Shown here: piece after piece, positions 8,670 through 15,627 of the stretch
Layout of the letters: each line of letters starts with the position of its first letter
Position numbering within the stretch: position 1 is the first letter of the stretch
Source of the DNA: Rhodococcus sp. Z13
Lineage (GTDB): Bacteria; Actinomycetota; Actinomycetes; Mycobacteriales; Mycobacteriaceae
Reading direction: 5' to 3'
Assembly: GCF_025837095.1 (NCBI RefSeq)
Contig: NZ_CP107551.1
Coordinates: 3,404,668-3,468,667, forward strand
Length of the DNA stretch: 64,000 nt
Notes under the pieces: model-generated
Database searches by the model: none
The model's input: the letters and a program-made list of their open reading frames with translations, nothing else
Told to the model about the DNA's origin: nothing
Made by a program: the position numbers and the translations under genes

Positions 8670-9455
8670 TCACCGGGGCGAGAGCGGCGTCTTCTCCGCC
8701 GCGGCGAGCAGCAGGCGCCCGTCCTCGAACGCCGCCGCGGCGGCCGGGAGCTCCCCGCGTGTCCCGCTGACGTACACCTCGACGTGCCCCGACCCCGGCG
8801 AGGTACGGCCCAGCGCGTCGATCCGGCGCAGTGTCTGCCGCGCCACCGCCTCGGCGCTGTCGAACAGCCGCACACCGGACGGGAGATGGGTGGCGATGGT
8901 GTCCGCGACGAGCGGGTAGTGGGTGCAGCCGAGCACGACACCCTCGACGTCCTCGGGAGTGCGCGCGGCGGCGGAGGCGATGGCCTCGGCCGCGGCGACC
9001 TGGTCGCCGGCGTCGATCGCGTCGGCGAGCCCGTGGCAGGCCACCCCGACGACCTCCGAACCGTTCGCGAACTGCTCGATCAGATTCGCCTGGTACCGGC
9101 TTGCGGTGGTGGCAGCGGTGGCCCAGATCGCGACCGAATCGCACACCGCGGCGGCCGGCTTGATCGCGGGCACCGTCCCCACCACCGGCACCGACTCCCC
9201 GAGGTCCGCGCGGACGTGCTCGAGGGCGGTGACCGAGGCGGTGTTGCACGGCAGGACCACCACGTCGGCGCCGCGGTCCACGGCGCGGCGGGCGGTGGTG
9301 ACGACGCGGTCGACGACCCACTCCGGCTGTTTGGGACCCCAGGGCGCGCCCTCGGGATCCGTCGACAGCATCAGGTCCAGATCGGGACGCAACCGTCGCA
9401 GCCACGCGGACGTGGGCAACAGCCCCAGACCCGAGTCGATGAGTGCAACGATCAC
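8670..9455 (-). CDS. divergent aspartate/glutamate racemase family protein
   Basis: Protein of 261 residues with the two-cysteine frame of cofactor-independent racemases: Asp7-Ser8, PCNTAS with Cys70 and GCTHYPL with Cys177. These act as the acid/base pair that inverts D- and L-glutamate. The surrounding motifs are off-consensus: the usual DSGxGGL reads DSGLGLLPT, and the usual PYG before the first cysteine region reads APWGPKQPE. It may thus be a second racemase beside the cell-wall MurI, or act on another amino acid. The start is the GTG or ATG at 9455 giving the fold from its first strand. It lies 58 bases after the FAD oxidoreductase. Confidence 0.75.
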   Translation of the reverse strand: MIVALIDSGLGLLPTSAWLRRLRPDLDLMLSTDPEGAPWGPKQPEWVVDRVVTTARRAVDRGADVVVLPCNTASVTALEHVRADLGESVPVVGTVPAIKPAAAVCDSVAIWATAATTASRYQANLIEQFANGSEVVGVACHGLADAIDAGDQVAAAEAIASAAARTPEDVEGVVLGCTHYPLVADTIATHLPSGVRLFDSAEAVARQTLRRIDALGRTSPGSGHVEVYVSGTRGELPAAAAAFEDGRLLLAAAEKTPLSPR

Positions 9456-9513
9456 CCTACGAATCTAGCCCCTGGCCTCCGCCCGGCCGCCCGCCGGTGC
9501 GCGCGGCACCCGC

Positions 9514-10878
9514 TCACACGGCGGCGAGCAGTTCCTCGATCGGCGCGCCCGCGGCGATCTTCGCGCGCGTCTTCATGACCTGGCCGGCCAGACCGGCGCC
9601 CACGACCCCGACGAGCTTTCCGTCGCGTTCGTAGTAGGCGAGGAACTTGCGTCCGTCGTCACGCACGACGTGCACGGTGTCGTCGCCGCGCACGGCACCC
9701 AGGCCCTGGATCTTCAGGTCGTACTGGTCGCTCCAGAAGTAGGGCACCTGCGCCGCGGCACCGGGCTCCGCGCCGACGAGGGACTTCGCCAGGACCGATG
9801 CCTGCTCCCCCGCGTTGGTCCAGTGTTCGATGCGGCGGCGGCCGCCCGCGGGCAGCTGCCAGGAGGCGACGTCGCCGACCGCCCACACGTGCGGTGCCGA
9901 GGTGCGGCCCACGCCGTCGCAGACGACCCCGTTGTCGAGTTCGATGCCCGAGCCTTCGAGCCACTCGACCGCCGGAACGGAACCGATGCCGAGGATCACG
10001 AGGTCCACGTCCACCTCGGTGCCGTCACCGAGGAGTGCAGAGGCGACCCGACCGTCGCTGTGGATCTCGGAGGCGACCCCGTCGCTGTGGATCTCGGAGG
10101 CGACCCCGTCGCTGTGGATCTCGGAGGCGACCCCGTCGCTGTGGATCTCGGAGGCGACCCCGTCGCTGTGGATCTCGGAGGCGACCCCGTCGCTGTGGAT
10201 CTCGGAGGCGACCCCGTCGCCGCGAATCTCGGACAGTCCGACTCCGGAGCGCACGTCGACGCCCTCCGAGCGGTGCAGACGCGTCACGAGCTCCCCCACT
10301 TCGGCGCCCAGTACGGACGCGAGCGGGGTGGGCTGCGGTTCGACGAGCACGACGTCGACGTCGCGGGCCCGCAGGCTGGCCGCCACCTCACAGCCGATGA
10401 AACCGGCACCGACCACGAGGGCGCGGCTCCCGGGCACGATCTCCGCCCGCAGCGCGCGGCTGTCCTCCAGCGAGCGGAGCACGTGCACGCCGGCGAGGTC
10501 GGGCAGGCCCGGGATGCGGCGCGGGCGCAGACCCGTGGCGACGACGAGTTCGTCGTAGCCGAGCTCGGACCCGTCGGCGAGGGTCAGGGTGCGGGTCGCG
10601 GTGTCGACCGAGCGGGCCGCGGTGCCCAGGCGCAGCTCGATGCGGTTCTCGTCGAAGAACTCGCGCGGCCGCAGGGTGGTGTCGTCGCGGTCGCCGCGCA
10701 GGACCTCCTTCGACAGCGGCGGGCGGTCGTAGGGCAGATGGGTCTCGTCGCCGACGAGCACGAGCTCACCGTCGAAACCCGCCCGGCGCAGTTCCTCTGC
10801 GGTACGTACCGCCGCCAGTCCGGCACCCACGACGACGACGCGCCCCGGCGCCCCCTCGATCTCCCGCTCGTTCGACAC
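9514..10878 (-). CDS. FAD-dependent ferredoxin/rubredoxin reductase-like oxidoreductase with repeat insertion
   Basis: Flavoprotein of 454 residues from the NAD(P)H-dependent ferredoxin-reductase group. Seen: FAD fold VVVVGAGLAAVRTA (14-), THLPYDRPPLSK, NAD fold LVVGAGFIGCEVA (about 154-166) and the second FAD motif WAVGDVASW. Residues 222-275 are six identical copies of a nine-residue unit (GVASEIHSD), inserted in the turn after the NAD domain strand that normally reads EGDGRV. Without them the protein is 400 residues, the family norm, so this is a clean 54-residue expansion. Substrate partner unknown; no ferredoxin or P450 gene adjoins it. Divergent from the Asp23 operon. Confidence 0.87.
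   Translation of the reverse strand: MSNEREIEGAPGRVVVVGAGLAAVRTAEELRRAGFDGELVLVGDETHLPYDRPPLSKEVLRGDRDDTTLRPREFFDENRIELRLGTAARSVDTATRTLTLADGSELGYDELVVATGLRPRRIPGLPDLAGVHVLRSLEDSRALRAEIVPGSRALVVGAGFIGCEVAASLRARDVDVVLVEPQPTPLASVLGAEVGELVTRLHRSEGVDVRSGVGLSEIRGDGVASEIHSDGVASEIHSDGVASEIHSDGVASEIHSDGVASEIHSDGVASEIHSDGRVASALLGDGTEVDVDLVILGIGSVPAVEWLEGSGIELDNGVVCDGVGRTSAPHVWAVGDVASWQLPAGGRRRIEHWTNAGEQASVLAKSLVGAEPGAAAQVPYFWSDQYDLKIQGLGAVRGDDTVHVVRDDGRKFLAYYERDGKLVGVVGAGLAGQVMKTRAKIAAGAPIEELLAAV
10054..10215 (-). repeat. six perfect 27-bp tandem repeats inside a coding region
   Basis: Units at 10054-10080, 10081-10107, 10108-10134, 10135-10161, 10162-10188 and 10189-10215 are identical base for base. 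Each encodes nine residues in the oxidoreductase frame. A degenerate relative (LSEIRGDGV) flanks the N-terminal side at 10216 on and may be the parent copy. Identity of all six units implies recent expansion by slippage or unequal exchange. Confidence 0.97.
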
Positions 10879-10941
10879 CGACCAGTCCTCCGATTGTTGT
10901 GACGCCGACTGTTGTGACGCGCAACCGGGATTTCCTCAGGT

Positions 10942-10955
10942 GTAACAGCGGTTAC
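10942..10955. promoter_or_regulatory. inverted repeat between FAD oxidoreductase and Asp23 operon
   Basis: GTAAC-AGCG-GTTAC forms a 14-base palindrome 63 bases before the oxidoreductase start. Two direct copies of GTTGTGACGC sit just left of it (about 10896-10919). Size and placement suit a TetR-type operator; the regulator is unknown. Confidence 0.45.
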
Positions 10956-11090
10956 GCGATTGCGTTCAACTTTTCTACCAAATGACGTCGAGCAGCGACA
11001 GGGCCACGTCGCTCACTAGAGTTCGAGGCAGCGCGAGGACAATGGAGTCCAGCACGGACCATGACCGGTACGCCTACCTTGGAGCCACCC

Positions 11091-11552
11091 ATGACCAGCG
11101 ACAGCGGCGCAGGTGTCAGCCGCATCCAGTTCGGTGCCGGACCCTTGTCCGGCCCCGTCGATCCGCAGGGCCGCACGATCATCGCCGACGCGGTGGTCGC
11201 CAAGATCGCCGGTCTCGCGACCCGCGAGATCAGCGGCGTGATCGACGTCGGTGCCGGAACGACCCGTGTCGTCGGTGCCCTGCGCGACCGCATCCCCGGG
11301 GCCCGCATCAACCACGGCCAGGGTGTCGCGGTGGAGGTCGGTGAGCGCCAGGCGGCGATCGACATCGGCATCGTCGCGGAGTACGGCGTCGCGCTGCACG
11401 AACTCGCCGTCGCGATCCGGCACAACGTCATCGCCGCCGTCGAACGCATGACCGGGCTCGAGGTCACCGAGGTCAACATCACCGTCTTCGACGTCATGCT
11501 CCACGACGAGGCCACCGCCCTCGCCGGCGGTGCCGAGCCGCGGGTGCAATGA
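11091..11552 (+). CDS. Asp23/Gls24 family envelope stress protein
   Basis: Cytoplasmic protein of 153 residues with the full Asp23 domain: GRTIIADAVVAKIAGLATREISGV, a central VAVEVGERQAAIDIGIVAEYG and the end VNITVFDVML. In staphylococci Asp23 coats the inner membrane face through the anchor AmaP, and loss triggers cell-wall stress genes. An AmaP-like gene closes this operon. I chose ATG 11091, which has GGAG six bases upstream; ATG 11061 is in frame but poorly supported. It overlaps the next gene by four bases. Confidence 0.87.
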   Translation: MTSDSGAGVSRIQFGAGPLSGPVDPQGRTIIADAVVAKIAGLATREISGVIDVGAGTTRVVGALRDRIPGARINHGQGVAVEVGERQAAIDIGIVAEYGVALHELAVAIRHNVIAAVERMTGLEVTEVNITVFDVMLHDEATALAGGAEPRVQ

Positions 11553-11860
11553 CCTCCCCTGCCGGGTCTGCCGGGACCATCGCCGAACGGATCGCGGAGG
11601 CCGCGTCGGGCATCGCCGGGGTCGCGGGTCTCCACGGCGGCGCGTTCGGTGAGGTCGCCACCTATCTGCCGGGGCGGCGGATCGAAGGGGTCCGGCTCAC
11701 CGACAGGCTGTGCGAGGTACACATCGTGGTCCTGATCCCGGCCGACCTGCCGGCGGTCGCCGAGGCGGTCCGCGCGCAGGTGGCACCCCTGGTCGAGGTT
11801 CCCGTGCAGGTGACCGTCGAAGACGTCCGGGTCGGCGGACGAGAAGGAGCGGAATCGTGA
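11549..11860 (+). CDS. small Asp23-operon protein, function unknown
   Basis: A 103-residue soluble protein, rich in alanine, glycine and valine, with no signal peptide or membrane helix. Its layout (IAERIAEAASGIAGVAGLHGG, then a strand EVHIVVLIPADLPAVAEAVRAQV and VQVTVEDV) resembles a shortened Asp23 domain, so it may be a degenerate paralogue of the genes on each side. The ATG overlaps the upstream stop by four bases and its own stop overlaps the next GTG, so it is translated as part of the five-gene unit. I recognise the operon context, not a proven function. Confidence 0.7.
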   Translation: MTSPAGSAGTIAERIAEAASGIAGVAGLHGGAFGEVATYLPGRRIEGVRLTDRLCEVHIVVLIPADLPAVAEAVRAQVAPLVEVPVQVTVEDVRVGGREGAES

Positions 11861-12051
11861 ATCACATCTCCGTGGGCAACACCGCCGTCGGACTCATCGC
11901 GGGCCTGCTGCTCGCGCTCGCCGGCATCCTCGGCGGATTCAGCGGACTGCTGTTCGGCGTGCTCCTCGGCGCGCTCGGCGCCGCGATCGGCGCGCACCGC
12001 GACGGACACCTCGACCTCGGCGCCCTGCTGAGGAGCCGGGGACGTGGCTGA
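11857..12051 (+). CDS. small membrane protein of the Asp23 operon (DUF2273-like)
   Basis: A 64-residue membrane protein with two closely spaced hydrophobic segments, GLIAGLLLALAGILGGF and LLFGVLLGALGAAIG, then a basic tail ending RSRGRG. Firmicute gls24/asp23 operons carry a similar two-helix DUF2273 protein, so this is the likely counterpart. The GTG start at 11857 lies in the overlap GTGA with the previous stop, and the gene overlaps the next start by eight bases. It is too short to assign residues to a task; a membrane-tethering role is inferred from context. Confidence 0.72.
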   Translation: MNHISVGNTAVGLIAGLLLALAGILGGFSGLLFGVLLGALGAAIGAHRDGHLDLGALLRSRGRG

Positions 12052-13039
12052 CCCGTCGGCGGAGGTCGTGCCGGACGAAGGGGTTCCCACCTCCGCGGGT
12101 GAACGGGGAAGCCTCGTCATCAAGGACCGTGCCATCGAGCGGATCGCCGCGGCCGCGGCCCTGTCGGTGCCCGGCGTCGTCCGGCACAGCGGCGGCGGCC
12201 TGCGTCGACTCACCGGCGGCGACCTGCCGCGCGCCGACGTGTCCACCGGCGGCCGAGCAGTGTCCGTGAACCTCTACGTCGCCGTGCAGTGGCCCTACGA
12301 CGCGGCGATGCTCACCCGCCGGGTCCACGACACCGTCGAACGCCGGCTCCACGAACTGACGGGCCTGCGCGTCCACGAACTCAACGTGCTGGTCGTCGAG
12401 ACCGCCGTTGCCGAGGACGGCGCGGCCGACGAGGCACCGCAGTCGGTCGAGTACCTCGAATCCGATCTGGTCGCGGCGCGCATCGAGCCGCGCGCCGACA
12501 TCCCGACGGTCGCGCCCCTGCCGCCCCTCGCCTCTCCCGCGGCGGCCCCCGCGGCGGCGTTCGTGGCGATCGCGGCCCTCGTCCTGGCCTTCACGGCCGC
12601 CCGCGAACTGCTCATCGTCCGCGGCACCTACGGGGGTGCCCCCTGGCTGCGCAATTCCTTCGAGTGGTTCGCGCGGCTGCACTGGCAGACCTGGCTCGCG
12701 CCCGTCGCCGCGTGCTGCGTCGTCCTCGGTCTGGTGCTGATCGTGGTGGCACTCAAGCCGCGGCGCCGCACCCACGTGCCGTTGCGGGTCGCCGGGCCGG
12801 TACCGACGGTGTGGATGCGGCGCACCGACGTCGCCCGCATGTGCAGTGCGCACGCCGCGGCACTCACGGCGGTGCGGACCGCGCGCACGGTCGTCGACCG
12901 GCGCCGCGCGGTGGTGCGCGTCGTGGCGGAGGACGAGACACCGGTGGAGGAGATCGTCGCGGCGGTGCGGGGTGCGGTGGAACCGAACCTGGCGGCGCTC
13001 GCCGATCCCGTCGAGCTCGTGGTGGAGGTGACCCGGTGA
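12044..13039 (+). CDS. Asp23 domain fused to membrane DUF6286-type region
   Basis: Protein of 331 residues with an N-terminal Asp23 domain (about 20-125: IKDRAIERIAAAAALSVPGV to HELNVLVVE), a proline-rich linker, and two membrane helices (AAAFVAIAALVLAFTAA and WLAPVAACCVVLGLVLIVVAL) separated by a short external loop. The C-terminal 100 residues form a cytoplasmic domain typical of actinobacterial DUF6286 proteins. Fusion of Asp23 to its own anchor suggests it tethers the soluble Asp23 protein or forms a mixed lattice at the membrane. The GTG start overlaps the preceding gene, and the stop overlaps the next GTG. Confidence 0.82.
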   Translation: MADPSAEVVPDEGVPTSAGERGSLVIKDRAIERIAAAAALSVPGVVRHSGGGLRRLTGGDLPRADVSTGGRAVSVNLYVAVQWPYDAAMLTRRVHDTVERRLHELTGLRVHELNVLVVETAVAEDGAADEAPQSVEYLESDLVAARIEPRADIPTVAPLPPLASPAAAPAAAFVAIAALVLAFTAARELLIVRGTYGGAPWLRNSFEWFARLHWQTWLAPVAACCVVLGLVLIVVALKPRRRTHVPLRVAGPVPTVWMRRTDVARMCSAHAAALTAVRTARTVVDRRRAVVRVVAEDETPVEEIVAAVRGAVEPNLAALADPVELVVEVTR

Positions 13040-13608
13040 AACTTCGCACGGTGCTCGCGAACCGGCTCGTGGCGCTGACGGCGGGCCTGACGCTGGCCGG
13101 TCTCGGTGCCTTCTCCCTGGCGTGGTTGTGGCAGGTGCCGTTCGCGCGGGAACAGCTGTCCCGACTGGACCGTCCCCGAGTGACCGACGTGCCCGACCAG
13201 CCGTGGTGGACGCCTGCGCTGTGGTCGGTGTTCGGGGCCGGGTTGTTCCTCGGCATCGCGCTGCTGGCGGTGAACCTGTCGCGCCGGCGCACGGAGACGG
13301 TGCAACTCTACGACCAGGTCACCGACGCGACGCTGGGTGTGGAGTTGGGGCCCGTCGCGGACGGGGTCGCGGCGGAACTCGCGGTCCTGCCCGGAGTGCG
13401 GTCGGCCCGGGGCCGAGCGGTGGTGGAACGGCACCTGCCGACCCTGTCGGTGGTGGTGCAGGCCGATCCGGCCATCGACGTCACCGAGTTCACCCTGGCC
13501 GCCGAGGAGGCTGCGCAGCGGGTGGCCCGTGCACTCGGTGGGGCGCGCGTCGCCACGCAGGTGCTGCTGCACCTCGATCCCGCCGTGGACGTCGCCGACG
13601 GCCGCTGA
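13036..13608 (+). CDS. amaP: AmaP-like Asp23 membrane anchor
   Basis: Protein of 190 residues with two N-terminal membrane helices (about 9-30 and 60-80) and a soluble alpha/beta domain behind them (about 95-185), the layout of AmaP, the alkaline-shock membrane anchor. It is the last gene of the Asp23 operon and starts with GTG overlapping the previous stop. Sequence similarity to firmicute AmaP is low by eye, so the call rests on topology and position. Tandem 26-bp repeats follow immediately after the stop and separate it from the convergent oxygenase gene. Confidence 0.65.
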   Translation: MKLRTVLANRLVALTAGLTLAGLGAFSLAWLWQVPFAREQLSRLDRPRVTDVPDQPWWTPALWSVFGAGLFLGIALLAVNLSRRRTETVQLYDQVTDATLGVELGPVADGVAAELAVLPGVRSARGRAVVERHLPTLSVVVQADPAIDVTEFTLAAEEAAQRVARALGGARVATQVLLHLDPAVDVADGR

Positions 13609-13618
13609 CGGCACCTGT

Positions 13619-13696
13619 CGCGCCTGTCGGGCGCCCACCGGCACCGCGCCTATCGGGCGCCCACCGGCACCGCGCCTATCGGGCGCCCACCGGCAC
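13619..13696. repeat. three 26-bp tandem repeats spanning a stop codon
   Basis: Copies at 13619-13644, 13645-13670 and 13671-13696; the last two are identical and the first differs at one base. The rightmost copy encodes the final residues VPVGAR and the TAG stop of the oxygenase gene. The other two lie behind that stop. Each unit contains a small hairpin (GCGCC-N5-GGCGC on the minus strand), so the array may also act as a stacked terminator between convergent genes. Confidence 0.93.
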
Positions 13697-14860
13697 CGCG
13701 TCGACGAGGTCCTGTTCCACCCGGTAGTCGGCGCGCATGCGGTTCATCGCGGCGTCGCGGACCTTGTAGGCACGCAGGGTGGTCCGCTCCCGATCCGGAT
13801 AGCGCAGCTCCTGGATGCGGTCGACGAGCCCGAGGACCGGGCCGATCCGGCCGACGACGTGCTTGAGCGGGGTGTCGGGGATATGCAGGGCGTCGGCGTC
13901 CGCGTCGCCGATGAAGACCCGCTCGAGCGCGTGGATCAGGGTGCGGGCGACGGTGCGCCGGAGCGGTTCGAGGCCGGGCAGCAGCTTCGCGAGTTCGGGG
14001 ACGAGGTACTGCTCGGTGAGCGCGGCGACGAATTCGCGGTCCTCGTCGCTCGGTCCGGGCGAGGTGAGCCGGTACAGCTCCTCGACAGCGAGGTGGTCGC
14101 GTTCGGAGCGCAGGTTCAGGTCCTCGTCCATGCCGATGACGTGCCCGACGTACCGCCACAGGTGGTAGATGTCGTCGAGTTCGTCGTCGGTGAACCGCAC
14201 CCCGAGGGTCTGCATCCCCTCGACGGCGATGTGCCCGAACTCGGCGATCGTCAGTGCCATGTAGGACTGCGGGATCGGCACACCCCAGGCGTCCTCGTCC
14301 CACATCCCGGCGGCGAGGATGCCCTTGCGGACGTGGGCGTGGATGAGCCGCACCCGCACGGTGTACGCGAATCCGCCACCGTCGCGGCGCATCCCCCCGC
14401 GGGTCAGGACGTTGCGCAGCCATTCCCCCACCTCGACGGACCGCACCGCGGGCCGGCTCACGTAGCGGCCCGTCAGCGCGAGGGGTTTCCCGGCGATGAA
14501 GTTGCCGGCGCCGCGCAGCAGCGAGGCCGCCCCGAGCACCATACCCAGCAGCGGTGTGTGGCGGACGAGGGCGTCCGCGGCGTGGTCGAGGCGGTCGTGG
14601 TCGACCCAGCCGGGTTCGTCGTCGAGGAAGTCGAACAGGGACTTCAGCGAGGCCGGTGCGTCGGGGACGGCCTCGATGCCGCCGGCGAGGGCGGCACGGA
14701 CCGCGGCGGTGGCCGAGGAGGTTCCGAAGTCGTCGTTCGCGACCGCGTCGGCGAGGGGGTCGGCTCGCCACATCCCGTCGAGCCACCGCTCGCCGAGGTC
14801 GGCGTAGCGTCGCACCGCGAGGTCGGGGTTCACCAGGTCACGAGGCACACGTCGCTCCAT
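13676..14860 (-). CDS. MpaB/Lcp-family (DUF2236) haem oxygenase-like protein
   Basis: Protein of 394 residues of the DUF2236 family, which includes fungal MpaB and the latex-clearing protein Lcp, a b-type cytochrome that cleaves polyisoprene. Seen are the conserved Thr/Arg/His helix TVRVRLIHAHVRKGI, a WGVPIPQ turn where Lcp proteins have a similar loop, and the late helix WRYVGHVIGMDEDL. There is no Tat or Sec signal, unlike secreted Lcp, so a cytoplasmic substrate is more likely. A TetR gene is divergent 45 bases away, as in known lcp loci, and probably controls it. Substrate unknown; extracellular rubber degradation is not supported. Confidence 0.78.
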   Translation of the reverse strand: MERRVPRDLVNPDLAVRRYADLGERWLDGMWRADPLADAVANDDFGTSSATAAVRAALAGGIEAVPDAPASLKSLFDFLDDEPGWVDHDRLDHAADALVRHTPLLGMVLGAASLLRGAGNFIAGKPLALTGRYVSRPAVRSVEVGEWLRNVLTRGGMRRDGGGFAYTVRVRLIHAHVRKGILAAGMWDEDAWGVPIPQSYMALTIAEFGHIAVEGMQTLGVRFTDDELDDIYHLWRYVGHVIGMDEDLNLRSERDHLAVEELYRLTSPGPSDEDREFVAALTEQYLVPELAKLLPGLEPLRRTVARTLIHALERVFIGDADADALHIPDTPLKHVVGRIGPVLGLVDRIQELRYPDRERTTLRAYKVRDAAMNRMRADYRVEQDLVDAVPVGAR

Positions 14861-14905
14861 GAATCCATGGGAACACGAGAAATACTCACTTACTATTCAC
14901 TTTTC

Positions 14906-15538
14906 ATGAGCACTCGGTACGGTCCGAAACCCGCAGCCAGACGCACACGGAAGCGGCCGATCCAGCAGCGGAGCCTCGAAACACGCAAACTTCTTCTCAC
15001 CTCTGCGTACGAGTTGCTCGAACGCGATCCCTCCGGCCGGCTCACCACCACCGCGCTGGCCGAACACGCCCACGTGAGCATCGGGACGGTCTACCGCTAC
15101 TTCCCCGATGTCGAGGCGGTACTCGACGAACTGCGCAGTACGACGGTCCACGCGATCACCACTTCGCTGTCGACGGCGATCGGACGCGCGATGGACCAGA
15201 GCGCGGAGGAGGCGATGGTGACCGTCGTGGAGAGCCTGACCTCCGCCTTCGAGAAACATGCGGCGGTGCTGCGGGTCACCTACACCTCCGAGGAGGTCGA
15301 ATTCGGGTTCGCGTGGGCCGAGATCGAGGGACCGTTGCGGCCGCTCGGACGCATCATCCCGGCCCGGCTGCGACCGGATCTCGACGATGCGGCGCTCGAC
15401 GATCTGGTGTTCATCGTGATGGGGGCGACGGCGAGCCTGTGCTCCCGGATCGCGCTGCTCCGGCCCCGCCGGTCCGACCGGGACCGGATGATCGCGATGA
15501 CGGCGCGGATGCTCGTCGCGGCGATCGACGCGGCCTGA
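14906..15538 (+). CDS. TetR-family regulator, probable controller of the MpaB-like gene
   Basis: TetR repressor of 210 residues. The helix-turn-helix spans about 25-70 with TTTALAEHAHVSIGTVYRYFPD. A basic N-terminal arm (RRTRKRPIQQRS) precedes it, as in several fatty-acid or isoprenoid-responsive regulators. The ligand domain is unassigned. The 45-base gap to the oxygenase gene is AT-rich with repeated ACT-type steps (about 14880-14905) and must contain both promoters, so mutual control is likely. The start is the ATG at 14906; upstream in-frame codons run into the oxygenase promoter. Confidence 0.85.
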   Translation: MSTRYGPKPAARRTRKRPIQQRSLETRKLLLTSAYELLERDPSGRLTTTALAEHAHVSIGTVYRYFPDVEAVLDELRSTTVHAITTSLSTAIGRAMDQSAEEAMVTVVESLTSAFEKHAAVLRVTYTSEEVEFGFAWAEIEGPLRPLGRIIPARLRPDLDDAALDDLVFIVMGATASLCSRIALLRPRRSDRDRMIAMTARMLVAAIDAA

Positions 15539-15627
15539 CCGGGCATCCGCACACCGGAAACGGGCCCGAGACCCTCCGTTATGTCACATACTGGGCACAT
15601 CCTGCTGCTCGGACCCGGGAGAGTGCC

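Noticed and set aside
10054-10215. CRISPR array
   Set aside because: The units are contiguous with no spacers and are coding; no cas genes are present.
13676-14860. Secreted rubber oxygenase Lcp
   Set aside because: The family fold fits but there is no Tat or Sec signal in front of the chosen start, so extracellular latex cleavage is not supported.
13337-15538. Fusion of a long N-terminal part to the TetR regulator
   Set aside because: The upstream 500 codons are antisense to the MpaB-like gene; the TetR domain begins normally at the ATG at 14906.
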